Shown piece by piece: positions 48,901-60,056 of a DNA stretch of 64,000 bases. The position numbers and the translations under genes are program-made. Each line of letters opens with the position of its first letter. The stretch's first letter is position 1. The stretch comes from Heterostelium multicystogenum. Lineage: Eukaryota; Evosea; Eumycetozoa; Acytosteliales; Acytosteliaceae. The notes beneath the pieces are model-generated. The model did not search any database. It was not told where the DNA came from and was given only the letters and a program-made list of their open reading frames with translations. Location of the stretch: the NCBI GenBank assembly GCA_003667245.1, contig RCNN01000114.1:1-64000 (forward strand), written 5' to 3'.

Positions 48901-49019
48901 AGAACCTAAACTAAAGACTTGATGTTGTACATACATTCTCTCTCTGATAGAGCATCTGTAACTAGTAAGGATATACCTAAATAAAGCAGAATCAATATGA
49001 ATGTTATTTGTATTTTCAT
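45023..49019 (-). CDS. ComC-like LRR/TIG/EGF transmembrane protein (gene C)
   Basis: The ATG at 49019 opens a signal peptide (MKIQITFILILLYLGISLL). The N-terminal half is spread over more than ten short exons separated by 45-80-bp introns. They encode leucine-rich-repeat-like units (IDSLYFPNMTKIWFL, NPFNSNLKQVKITSF). A TIG-like part near 46310-46100 reads ISDISIHGGLITIVGNFGS. The EGF-like unit is near 45990-45900, then come a membrane-proximal domain, a TM helix (ATIVSVVGVLLIAGTVATIL) and a basic tail. The stop is placed at 45025-45023 by comparison with gene D. C has T8 at 45038-45045 and T5 at 45348-45352, where D has T7 and T4; both change the frame. Its 3' end is about 18 bp from that of gene B, which converges on it. 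Confidence 0.72.
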
Positions 49020-49775
49020 CGTACTGTATTATTTTGAAATTGAATGATCAACAAATTGAATAGATAGCTGTGGAACTTTCGAAATAACTTAATTTTATCT
49101 TAAGATATTTTTAAAATCTTTAGGAACTTTTTATGTGACTCTGTAAAAATCTTTTTTTGTATTTTTTTTGAAAACCCAAGTTGAGTTTTGGGTTGAAACT
49201 AGTTGTAAGTTTGGAATTGACTCAATTTTGTTTCCTCTAAACAGTTAATTTGTTTCTTTAGATAGAGTAGACCTATTGTCTCTGATTTCAATCAAATTCA
49301 CAGTTACTTTTTTTTTGCAAAAAGTCTTTAATTTTTCTTTTTTGCATATGTAAGATAAAAGAATCTTGATTTTCATTGTATGAAATTAGAAACAACATGA
49401 AACAAAATTTTGAAACCAACATGTAGTATCTATTATTTTTCCTCATAGGATAGCAACAAACTGTAACCAATGTGAAATCTTTTTTTATCCTTATCAATAA
49501 AAAAATGAAATAAAAAATAGATAGATAGATATAGATGGATAGATTGCAAACAATAATAGGTGATTGTTGTTAACAACAATTGGTGGTGTGATCATGATAA
49601 ATTAAAGTGTTAGGAATAGGCCTACACTACTCACATTAGAACTTTTTTTGAACTTCACTATAGGTGAATTAATTTAAAGCTTATCAATGTCAATATAAAT
49701 AAGATATGAAATTTCATAGTTTATCCATATACTTTATACATCCAAATAACTAAAACACAATAATCAAAAGTTAAA
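49020..49775. other. Intergenic region upstream of gene C
   Basis: AT-rich DNA with an ATAGATAGATAGATATAGATGG tract near 49520-49545 and a TTGTTAACAACAA palindrome-like sequence near 49567-49579. It should contain the gene C promoter (minus strand) and the orphan gene promoter (plus strand). I see no gene. Confidence 0.5.
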
Positions 49776-50251
49776 ATGAAAATATCAAGTATTCTCTAAT
49801 TGCTTCTCTCAGATGTCCTGTTTATGATGGTGAACACGACTATTTCGAAATGACCGATCATCTTGGTAGAGATAGGTTTATATTCATTTGGAAGACCCTG
49901 AAAAGATTAAATATGCAAGAGATTTATTTAGGGGAAAAGAATGAAGTTAATGTGATGGGAAGAATTAAAAAGAGTACAACAACATACGATCCACACTACT
50001 CATTCCCTTTAGATCTCAATAACATTACATTATTTGAGGCGTCAATTGAGGTTTGCGATGCATCATTTGAATATGTTAAAGATCATCTTGATGAAGAATG
50101 TGGAGCTGTAAGTGTATTTAAAAATACAATTCAAACGGTAATGCAAACACTTTATATTAATTTCAATTGAAACTTTTTTTAGTTCTTGTGTCCATTGGAG
50201 GTAGAGAATATTCCTATGCATTTCAAAAGAATAACTATTCGAACACAATAA
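49776..50251 (+). CDS. Orphan small protein between ComC-like genes C and D
   Basis: I do not recognise the family. The open frame from about 49776 reads SLIASLRCPVYDGEHDYFEM, continues HLGRDRFIFIWKTLKRLN, and reaches SVFKNTIQT. A 45-bp intron (50138-50182, GTAATG...TTTTAG) follows. Exon 2 adds FLCPLEVENIPMHFKRITIR and ends with TAA at 50249-50251. The protein is about 155 residues with no signal peptide or TM segment. A methionine at 49775-49777 is one base out of frame, so the start is uncertain. It lies on the opposite strand to its large neighbours and may be a lineage-specific gene or a remnant of a larger one. Confidence 0.45.
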
Positions 50252-50605
50252 AAAAATTTAAATTGATTGATTTCTTTGTATATTATAATAAGATTTGAAT
50301 GCAGATTAACTGTCTGAACCTGAACTAATCATTAATTGATTACCTTTTAGATTCACGTAATATCCATATTTTTTTTAATTTAGTAATTGGTCCAACTCAT
50401 TTAGTATGTTTATCCCCTTGATGTAATGTACTACAGATTTAAATCCTATATTACTTAAAAAAAACAGTATCAATATTAAGTGTGATTAACTAATTTTAGA
50501 TAAAACTAGTTTTCATCTAAAACAGCTACCTCTCATGCTTTCTCTTCCCTCACAACCAACAAACAAATTGTCCATCACTTTTTAATTGTATTGTTACTAT
50601 TTTAT
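50252..50605. other. Intergenic between the orphan gene and gene D
   Basis: Convergent 3' flanks of the two genes. The stretch is AT-rich and nothing else is seen. Confidence 0.5.
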
Positions 50606-51573
50606 TTATTTGTCGTTTAGTTTTTTTAACCTTTGAGCGATTTGATGCTTTTCTCTTCTTAGTTTCTGTCTGTTTCTGAAGAAAAGTATTGTTGCAACGG
50701 TGCCAGCAATCAATACAACACCAACAACAGATACAATCGTGGCAATCTTCCATGTATTATTAATCTTCTTGTTCGAACATCTGTCAACAAAGTTTGAATC
50801 TATGAGAATTGAGAAATCAGGATCAATGATACAATTTAAACAATATGGAAGGGTCATTCCAATGAATGTCTTTGTTGTTTGGTCGATTGTTGTTGAATTG
50901 ATGACTTTGTTCTGAATTGCAAAAGCTTTTCGATTTACCAAAGCAAAAGGTAAGAATCTTCCATAAAATGATGTTTCACCATATGTTAGCTTGACAAAGT
51001 TGGTATTGTTGGTTATCGAATCCAGTCCAATATCTGAAGTCATCTCATTACAGTCATCAATCTTTGAAATCTTGAAATCATTTTCCATTACAATTCTGAG
51101 AGAATTTAGATTGTTTCTAAATATCCAGTTCTTGATGTTGATAGTTAGTTTCAATGAGTTTGCTTGATAGATTGTTGTCAATCCAGCAAATGTTATTGTT
51201 CTTTCGAGTGGTGAATACTCGATTGTTGATTGAATGATCGTTGGTAATGATTTCGAAGGTTTGATTGTATATGTATGTGTTGTGAGTGATTCATTTGATT
51301 GTAATGAATAGTTCCATTTGTTTGTAAAGTATTCATTCACAATAGTACCAGTATCATCAAGTTCTTGAATTGAAATGATATTGAATTGGAATTGGAATCC
51401 ATCTTTTGTGACAACTGTTGGTGATGGTAATTGATCATTTGGAAGAATGACAACTCCATTGTCAATCTTTGATTCACAATAGTATCCATTGAATCCATTG
51501 TTACATTGACATCGAGCTTGTTCACACTTTCCATTCCCATTACATTTGGAATCTACTCCACAATCATCAGGTG
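50606..51573 (-). repeat. Tail module D, direct copy of 45023-45998
   Basis: This is the partner of tail module C, about 4.6 kb further right in the same orientation. The two copies differ mostly by one-base homopolymer lengths, a few substitutions and the patch before the TM helix (NFVDRCSNKKIN in D). Confidence 0.9.
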
Positions 51574-54515
51574 GAAAATCTGTATAAACCCTATTAGTGA
51601 TATGAATGGAATATCTATTAAAAAATACAAACTTATAAAAAGAGTTGATGAAATGTTATATCCACTTGATGTTAAAATAATAATATGGTTGATAGGACGA
51701 AGTCCGGCTCTTAGTTTACACTCTATAAATGTTTCGTTCATGATATTTATAGTACATGGAGTTTTATCGGCTAGTTCGACATAAGCTAAATATGGATCAT
51801 ACCAAAAATTTCCTCTAATAGTTATCAAACCACCATGTATTGTTGTATTGGAAACTGATGAAATGACTAATGCTAAAAGTAATTGATAAGATGATATGTA
51901 TATCATTTGATCTACAAATGGAACTTACGAGGTGTTGACAACTTTGAATAGTTTGAAATCCTACTCAGAACTTCTATATTAATTGGAAGTGGAGATTGAT
52001 AGTTTTCCAATATACATCCAATGTGGTATGAATCATTGTTTTGTAAAACGCACGGAACTCCGTTTCCATAAACAGTAAATGGGAAGAAGAAAGAATTTAA
52101 ACGTCCAGTAATATTAATTTGGGTATGGGGGGATTCCTTGATTGGGGTCGATTGTACGTAATCAATAGAAGCTAAAAAATATGCAATTAATTTAAGTTCA
52201 AAGTTAATGATTAATAGAAAATCTTACAATTTATTCCCCAAGCAATTTCAAAGGTATAATTATAGGTATTAGAGAATGATATGTTCTTTAATCCATTAAT
52301 AGCTCCAGGTGTAAATCTATAAACAAGAATTGGAAATTAATAATAATAATATTATTAAGATAAAGTATAAAATACTGACCTAAATGCTTTATTTGGGATC
52401 TCTACGACCAAACCATTATCAACTAAACTGTTAAATCCAAGATTGTTGCCAGTAATTAGAAAACCTGTTTGTTGGATATTAATTAATAATATGCTTTTAT
52501 TATTATCTACTATTAACTTACTATTATCTACATTTATTATAAAACTTGTTTTATCGAGTTTAATTGCTAGGAATAATAATTAAGTATTAGTCTACATCAA
52601 TAAACTTTATTTAAAAAAATAACTTACGACATTCAAAATTAGATGGTCTGGGTGGCACTGAAATTGGAATTCTTCCATTCATATCCTGATAATAGCAATA
52701 GAAACAATCAGGAACATAACTATTACCCAAAATGACATCAGTTACGGAGTACTGGGTGTAACAATCGGTGTCATAGAGGTTGACAGTTAAATTCCAAGAT
52801 CCAGTAATATGAAAGGTTCTGGGCATTAAACTAGAGAAATCACCTATAGTTCCAACCATATTTGAATAAAATAGTTCCCTATAGTTTTGATTAGTATTAA
52901 TTTCATATTCTTTACCAATATAGATTGTAACCTACATATCAAATCCTTGTTTAAACCAAGATAGCTGAGGTATATTTAATTTCGTACCAAGAACTGTTCT
53001 ATTTAGAAATAACTATTAATATTTTGAATCTTAATATCTTTAAAATACTTACAAGCTACTTAAATTCTTGGCACTTTCCAATGTAAAGAAACAATATGAT
53101 AAAGTTCTAAAATAAACATGTAAGAGTTTTGATTTTAAATGTTTAAAAGTACTGAAATATATCTTACAGACGATCTAGGTTGGGAAATAAAGAAAAGTTT
53201 TGAATAGAGGATCCACACACATAGAGAGTTCTAAAATACAAAAGTTAATTAATTATGAAAACCAAATGATCGTTCACCTAAACTTACATATCTGTTAAAG
53301 CTACTGGAATTTGCACAAAAGTTATATTATAATCAGTAATATCACTAATTTTGTAACTATTATTAGTATACATTGGGTTGTAACAATAGAGTACATACAT
53401 TTGTTTGAGCAAGGGTGTATCGATAACCATAGTTCTAGGGACATACATTATTTCACCTGAAATAGCACTTTCAATGAATTAAATAATTAATAAAGAGATT
53501 ATAATAACTTTGAAATAACTTACAATTGGGTAAGCTTAGGGAAATATGTTGAATTAATCACAAACCCTGAGACATTTAAAAGTTCAAAACCATTGAAATT
53601 ACTAAGATTCAATTGTTAGTTCTAATCTTGGATAATCTAAATTAAACTACCTACAGAGATTTAAGGTTTGGATAATATCCTAATGGATCAATGTCAACAT
53701 ATACCCTTGAATTAAAACTGGTCCTTAACAATGAAATAACTTCAATTTCGGGGACAAACAAGTTTCTAGTGAAATTTTGATTGCCAGGTACAGAAAGATA
53801 CCTTAATAAATAAAAGAATGGTAAGTAAAAATGTGAAAATTAAATAACATTGAATTGAGAATCATTACAAAAACTTAGGTTTCAGGTATCTTGGAAAGAG
53901 ATCTGGTATGGTAATATTGCTTCCTATTGTAATCTTTGAAACTTTGGAATTTGTGGGATTGTCCATCAGCTGCACAATATTATAAGATCTATTTACAGCT
54001 ACATCATTAATATTAATCGTTAAACTCTCAAGATTTGGAAAAGTTAGACTGTCAATATGACCAGGATCACCATTATATACTAGAGTATTAGAGGCTAATT
54101 CTCTTTGGAATAAATTTAGTAGAAAATATTATTATTTAATATCTGTATTTAAATCCTTACAACATAAAGACACTTTCATTTCCTTGATCATCTGGTCTGC
54201 ATACAATATCAAAGTATACATTTAAAAAACTTTTACAAGTAGTTCCCTGTATTACCCACCGCAATTGATACTAAAAAAAACAATGTGAGAAATAAATATT
54301 AAACAAGACTAGATATATGAAAGAAAAATACTTGTTTTGCTATCCATTTTAGGGATTCAACTATAAAGATCAAAATAGTTTGAAAATTAGAATATATTGT
54401 TTCAACAATCCCTAATCTCCTATAGTATCAACCTACTTTCGTTTTCTGGAAGTGCGTTACTGTGCTCCGATGATAAACAAATAATTAATAGAATGAAAAA
54501 AAATAGTAGTTTCAT
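50606..54515 (-). CDS. ComC-like LRR/TIG/EGF transmembrane protein (gene D)
   Basis: This is a paralogue of gene C in the same orientation. The ATG at 54515 opens a signal peptide (MKLLFFFILLIICLSSEHSN). The N-terminal part is again cut into many small exons with LRR-like content (GDPGHIDSLTFPNLESLTIN near 54040). It aligns with C at the level of motifs but not closely. A TIG-like segment (TTIHGGLITIRGNF near 51850) follows, and an EGF-like unit lies near 51570-51475. The last exon (51573-50606) encodes the membrane-proximal domain, TM helix (GTVATILFF) and tail ending RLKKLNDK, almost the same as in C. D lacks one A at 51373-51375 (three, where C has four at 45795-45798), which breaks the frame after NSISF. 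Confidence 0.72.
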
Positions 54516-54736
54516 GATTTACAAAATAATAAAATAATAATAAGAAGAACGAATTCATGAGAACAGAATCCACCAAATATCCAATAATAAAATCTAGATT
54601 CTTCTTTCCAAAAATTTTTTCAAAGTAACAAAATCTTTTTTTGATAAGAATCCTAAAAATGGATCTTGGAATTTTCAGATCATCATTGAAATTTCGAGAA
54701 GTGTGTGATTTTGATGCAAGATAATTTTTAGTGTGT

Positions 54737-55702
54737 TTAAGAAAGATCTGTGGCTGTTGCAAGTGCACGGTTTTGTTCCATTTCTTCAGTGACTCTCTTG
54801 ATCTTCTTGTTGGCAATATCATATGCATCGGGTCCAATCATCAAGTGTAATGGTGGATTTGGAAGTGCGCACATCTTAATTAAAAGGTCGCAAAGCTTAG
54901 CTGGATCACCTTTTTGCAAAGAAACCAACAAACCCTTACAGTAGTCCTCGTTGATAGTTGGATAGGCTCCACTTGGGTGTGGGTGGAAAGCAGATACATT
55001 TGGAGCACCGGTGAGAATTTCAGTCTTGAAACCACCTAAATATACAAGATCAGTCATATGGCCAAACCAAACACAATTGTATTATTAAAATGACTTACCT
55101 GGCTTGACAGCAGTAACATGAATGTTAAGTGGCTTGAGTTCGGCGTGCAAGACTTCAGAGAAACCATCAAGAGCAAACTTACTAGAGATGTAAGAAACGA
55201 AACCTGGCAACTCACCCCAAATACCAAGCATAGAGGAGATGTTCAAGATTCTTGGACCGTTGGTGTTGGTCTTGGCAGACTCTCTAAGGTGTGGGATGGC
55301 CAACTTGGCGAAGGTAATTGGACCAAACAAGTTGACTTCAAAGTTGTCTCTGAGCTCCTTATCGGAGATCTCCTCAACCAAACCAAAAGTGAAGTAACCA
55401 GCATTGTTGATAAGATTATCGATTCTACCAAACTTCTCGACGGTTTGGTTGATGCATGCTTGAATTGATTGAATGTCTGCAAGATCGACTTGGCAGGCCA
55501 AGAATCTCGAGAGAACGTCAGTCTTACCACTGAATTTCTCGTTGACCTTTTCAACGAGCTTAACTTTGTTTCTGGTGGTGGCAACAACCTTGTGACCCTG
55601 TGAGAGCAACATCTCGACCAAGATAAATCCAAATCCAGTGGTGGCACCGGTGATGATCCATACTTTGGAATCAGCAGTTGTATTATTGGCGATTGGTTCC
55701 AT
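54737..55702 (-). CDS. Short-chain dehydrogenase/reductase (classical SDR)
   Basis: This is an NAD(P)(H)-dependent oxidoreductase. The start MEPIANNTTADSKVWIITGA leads into the Rossmann motif ITGATTGFGF (TGxxxGxG), then NNAG (LINNAGYFTFGLVEE), a conserved Ser in ILNISSM, and the catalytic YxxxK in SYISSKFALDGF. This is followed by VKPG. One 63-bp intron (55098-55036, GTAAGT...TTTAG) joins CCAG to GTGGTTTC in frame, giving PGGFKTEI. The protein has about 300 residues with no frame break. The C-terminus (ATATDLS) shows no peroxisomal signal. The fold resembles the retinol/short-chain alcohol subgroup acting on small hydrophobic carbonyls; the substrate cannot be told. Its neighbour is acyl-CoA oxidase on the same strand, but the 560-bp gap argues against a shared transcript. 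Confidence 0.9.
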
Positions 55703-56261
55703 TTCTTCTCTATCTAATGATTGATTTATTTATTACTCTGATCAAAAACTAAGTAACTAACTGAAGATCAATCAGACATGTCTTTTTGATTAAAAAAAAA
55801 ACCCTTCTGCAGCAGATTAAAATTAAATTAAAATAAATAAATTAATTAATTTTGTCACCTAACTTGAATCAGAATCATATCTGATTTGCAGTGTAACTGA
55901 CACCGCACTCTTTTTGTCGAAATCTAGCCAAACACATGTTTTTCAGCGAAAGGAAAAAACCATTTTTCATTCGGACAAATTTGGACAATGTTGAACACTG
56001 ATTCCACGTCACTCAAATCTAGAATGGCTTTGTGTTTTTGTTATAATTACTGTGTCATGTAAATGTAGTTTAAGTGAATATTATTATTGGATATTGGTTA
56101 GTCACCATTAAGTTACAACTATAAACACCATCAAATGCTTGTGTATTTATTATTCACATTTGATGGTAATCATTCATTTATTCTAAAATCCTTGTTTGAT
56201 ATTACAATAGATCTACAACTTTCGGTTTGATATGTTTGTTTGTTCTTGTGGTGGTTTTTTT
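55703..56261. other. Intergenic between acyl-CoA oxidase and SDR genes
   Basis: AT-rich DNA with the SDR promoter and the oxidase 3' flank. It contains an inverted ATTTGATGG/CCATCAAAT pair (CCATCAAAT at 56127-56135 and ATTTGATGG at 56157-56165), 9 of 9 bases. I see no gene. Confidence 0.5.
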
Positions 56262-58182
56262 TTAATATCTATTTTCAGAGATCCAATCTCTTCCTATTGG
56301 ACCCATTGTCTTTGATGAGAAACCAAAACCTTCGGCAAGTGCAATTGAAATTGGTGCAATCTCTTTACATAGATCCGAGATTTCATTCTCGATGGCATCG
56401 GATTGCTCTACTGAAATATATTGGTATTTGATGAACCATGTGTCTCTGTTCATGATGAAGAGACCCATTAAGCTGATGAGCAATGACATTGCATTACGTT
56501 GGTTGGCGTCAGGACACTTGGTGACACCATCAATGAAACGCTCCAATACGAAACGGTCTGTAAATACAATACCAAGATTCAAAATATAGCTTCCGCAATC
56601 ATTCCAAGCATCCATGACTGCCTTACCGCTTCCAACTGATTCCATGAGTTTGTTGGCAACAAAAACAACGTATTGGTTGAGACGTGCTGTCATTGCTTGT
56701 AGCAAGAAATCGAATGACCTAAGGTGTTTTGAGTCGGTTTTAGCACGTGAGCTCTCAGAGGGTGAAGTGTATTCGGGTGGTGATTTACGACGTGCCTCAG
56801 TCAAGATGTACTTAGCAACCTGTTGATACATCAAAACATTGTCTCCTTCGAATGTTGTATAGATATCAGTCTCTGATTTGAATGGACCAATCAAGTTGTC
56901 AGAAAGGAAACCTTGTCCACCGCAAGCTTCACGACAATCCTGTAAGCAGTTTCTGTTGTGCCATGATGAATATGCCTTCAATGCAGAGGCGTAGACATGG
57001 ATTTCTTTATCCTTTCTATTCTCTTTCTCTGCGAGTAAGCGAAGGAGATAGTCATTTGCAAAGTGGATACCATAGTTGAATGCAAGATGTGGGAGAAGAC
57101 GACGTTGATGTACAGCATAGGTGATTAGTTGACGCTCATGGTCATCGTCACCAAATTGACGTCTAGTAAATGCGTAATTGATGGCAGTTTGCAAACCAAC
57201 TGCTGAGAAACTAATGCATCCAATCGAAATAATATAACGTCCAATAACAAGAGCACCTATATTATGTGCGAAACGCTTGATTGGTGGGTTGATTGGCGAT
57301 GAATAGATACCGGCCTTGTTCACTCCACCGAAACGAGAGAGCAACTGATCACGTGGTACTCTGTAGTTGTTGAACATCATACGTCCATTGTCAACACCAT
57401 TCAGAGCCATCTTTACACCACAGTCGGCAATCTTTACACCATTGCAAATGGTACCATCTTCATTTCTAATACGCAAAAGGAAAGCATGGACACCCTCATA
57501 CTTCTCTCCAACCTTCAATTGAGCAAAAGCAACTGTCCATCTTGCATTCTTAGCGGCTCCACCAATAAAGTACTTTTGACTGGTAATAGTTGGCGAGTTG
57601 ATGATGAACTCTTCGGTGGAGTGATCGTAGACTGCAAGGGTTTCTATTTGTTTGTACGTTGGATCCATGTCCGAGCTCAGTCAGTGCGAAACATCCTGGC
57701 ATTGAGAAGTCTTCGACATGCTTTAGATATTTTTCACGCTGCTCGTCTGTTCCGAGTTGCAGGATTGATGCACCAAACAAAGAGAAATGGACACCAAACA
57801 AAGTGGTAGTGGCGATGTTTCTCATACGATAGGATTGAGTCCAGGCGGCAATACGGGTTGGATCACGGATAAAGTCGATCACCTTTATATAGCGCTTGGA
57901 CATCTCAATAAGACGCTTGGTCTGGGCCATGGTGAGCTCACGCTCCTCTGTGTAGGACAGACCGAATGGGGGACGCTGCATCAACTCATTCTCTGGGCTC
58001 TCGAACTCTGCGATCAACTGGCGACGCATCTCCAAGTGATGTGGGAAGAGATACTCGAAGAGCTTGTCTGGATTGAATGGTCTGACTGGCTCGAGAGTGG
58101 AGGGTGGGTTAAGACTTGCACTAACAAGACTGCTCGAGAGATGATGCTCAATATTTGCAATTCTTCTATTTGCACAATCCAT
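56262..58182 (-). CDS. Peroxisomal acyl-CoA oxidase with N-terminal PTS2
   Basis: This FAD enzyme does the first step of peroxisomal beta-oxidation, giving 2-trans-enoyl-CoA and H2O2. The N-terminus RIANIEHHL (residues 7-15) fits the PTS2 import signal R-[LIV]-x5-[HQ]-L. There is no PTS1 at the C-terminus (ISENRY). Seen in order: FGVHFSLFGASILQLGTDEQ, the substrate/FAD motif CFALTELGHGSNV, GVKIADCGVKMALNGVDNG, RRQFGDDD, and CREACGGQGF with the catalytic Glu of the family. TFEGDNVLMYQQVAKYIL follows. Length is about 640 residues, normal for the family. One frame break near 57660 is an A run one too long (AAA for AA in the codons after SNVQT). No intron is seen. A divergent gene is not close: 5 kb of gene-poor DNA lies upstream. 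Confidence 0.95.
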
Positions 58183-59449
58183 TCTATCTACCTATATTTA
58201 TATTACTAAATTTATAACTAATAACTATATGATATCTTGTATGACAGCAGTAAAACTAAGTAATGTTGCACTTGTAACTGGGGGATTATTTATATGAGTT
58301 GTACTGGTGGTGGTAGTAGCGGTGGTGAATAATTGATAATTATGTGTATATTTTTGGTGTGTTGCAAATTGAAGTGAATAGTATTATAGATGACCACTTT
58401 AGGCAATTGCAATTTCTAAAGACACTTTGATATTTATTTAGTTGGACCAACTAAATAACTAAACTACTATTTCTGATAATATTAAATATTAGGTTGTTGA
58501 TTCGCTTCTTTGTCTTTTTCTGGTTGATGATTCACTGCTAATGTTTAAACTCAATTGCAGGTGAACGATCGTGGATGATGTTGTTACGTTTATAGAAAAG
58601 GAATAATGTGTTGGTATGGATTGAAGGTGATTTCTAAATAATAATTCAATGTGTTGAATATCTTGCTAGTGTGTACTTAAGTTAGTTGCAACTCTGGCTG
58701 GCACTAATATGTTTAAATATCAAAATGTGTAGCGGATATATTGAAAATATAAATGAAATTGACTGAATGACAATATTTGACTAGTGGTAGTGCATGTGAA
58801 TTTGAATGGCATTGAACATAACATATAATGCCACTATTAATAAATGGGGTAATACAGAAATTCAATGAGAAAACTGCAAATGGTTTTGTTTTTCTCATTC
58901 AAATTAATAATAGTATCGATGTATTTCGCTCAATTTGGAAAACGATGTCGAATTACCTCTGTTGCCACTTGATGTTATCATCGGAACATTAGTATTTTTT
59001 TGCTACAATTTTTTTGAAAATATCACAACTGCAATTTTTCAGTATCTTTAATTTGCAATTTTTTCGGAACCAATTTTTTTCCCAAATTTGTTTTCATACA
59101 AAAAACCTTTGCAAGATTGATTTTTTTGGTATTGGGAATTTTCCACCAGTAATCGACGTCCCAGAACATGACATCATTAACTTTCTTTTAATCAATCTGA
59201 ACTTTACAAATTTTGAACATATAACATTACTTTTGTAAAATATTATACACATCAAAATCACTAATAAATAACAAATAAATATATTTATTTGAATTAAGTT
59301 TCGTATATTACTTTAAGTTGTTTTTGGTTGATCTATGATTAAATCGAACCATTATAATTACTAAAAATCAAAAGAGTTTATTTGGGTGATCAATAATAGA
59401 ATTGACTATGTTTAAATTGATTTATATATTATCCCAAAAAAAACTAAAC

Positions 59450-59470
59450 AAAAGTGTTTGTAACACTTTT
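59450..59470. other. Perfect 9-bp hairpin, 3-base loop
   Basis: AAAAGTGTT (59450-59458) pairs fully with AACACTTTT (59462-59470) around TGT, and the 3' arm ends in a T run. It could be a terminator-like or RNA hairpin in otherwise featureless DNA. Confidence 0.4.
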
Positions 59471-59652
59471 AGTAAAATATTCTTTTCATATGATAAAGAA
59501 TACTGTAGAAATAACACCAATCTTAACAGTAATATATTATTATTATTAACAAGCTAAGAAATGATGTATAATTAAAGTTACTTTTATTCTATTCTTCATT
59601 AATATTAGTGCAGATAATCTGATGAGAGTCAGGACAACAGCAAACCATCATT

Positions 59653-59679
59653 TGCAACTAATGAAATTGTTTAGTTGCA
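59653..59679. other. Perfect 9-bp hairpin, 9-base loop
   Basis: TGCAACTAA (59653-59661) and TTAGTTGCA (59671-59679) are exact reverse complements around a 9-base loop. Confidence 0.4.
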
Positions 59680-60032
59680 TTGTTAATATGCATTAATGTA
59701 GTTTATCTATGCTAAAAGCACCACTTTCCAACTACTGATTCCATCGATTATCCAATATCTTTTGATACGAGGTTATCTTGTGAATAATGAGGTAAAATGA
59801 GGTGTACATTACTCACACAATCGTTGGCAATAATTAGGCATATCATCCAAGTATACCCAATATGGGAAGGATTTTATGAAACCTTTTTGTATACTTACTG
59901 ATGTAGAGAAAGTAGACATTTCCTTTTTAAGGATACAACAAAAAAGACTCTTTCATCAGCCCATCTAATACCAACAATCAATGACAATGGCGACACAACA
60001 TTCACCAATCTACAACTACTTTACAACAATAC

Positions 60033-60056
60033 GAGAGTCACATTTAAGTGACTCTC
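60033..60056. other. Perfect 9-bp GC-containing hairpin
   Basis: GAGAGTCAC (60033-60041) and GTGACTCTC (60048-60056) are exact reverse complements around ATTTAA. Stem GC content is well above the surrounding DNA, so chance is less likely than for the AT-rich ones. Confidence 0.45.

Noticed and set aside
55118..55468. Plus-strand open frame inside the dehydrogenase
   Set aside because: It is antisense to the Rossmann-fold coding region and has no family features.
57787..58209. Plus-strand open frame inside the acyl-CoA oxidase
   Set aside because: It is antisense to the conserved N-terminal domain of the oxidase.
59014..59238. Phe/Asn-rich open frame in the gene-poor region
   Set aside because: AT-driven composition, no homology and no leader or splice context.
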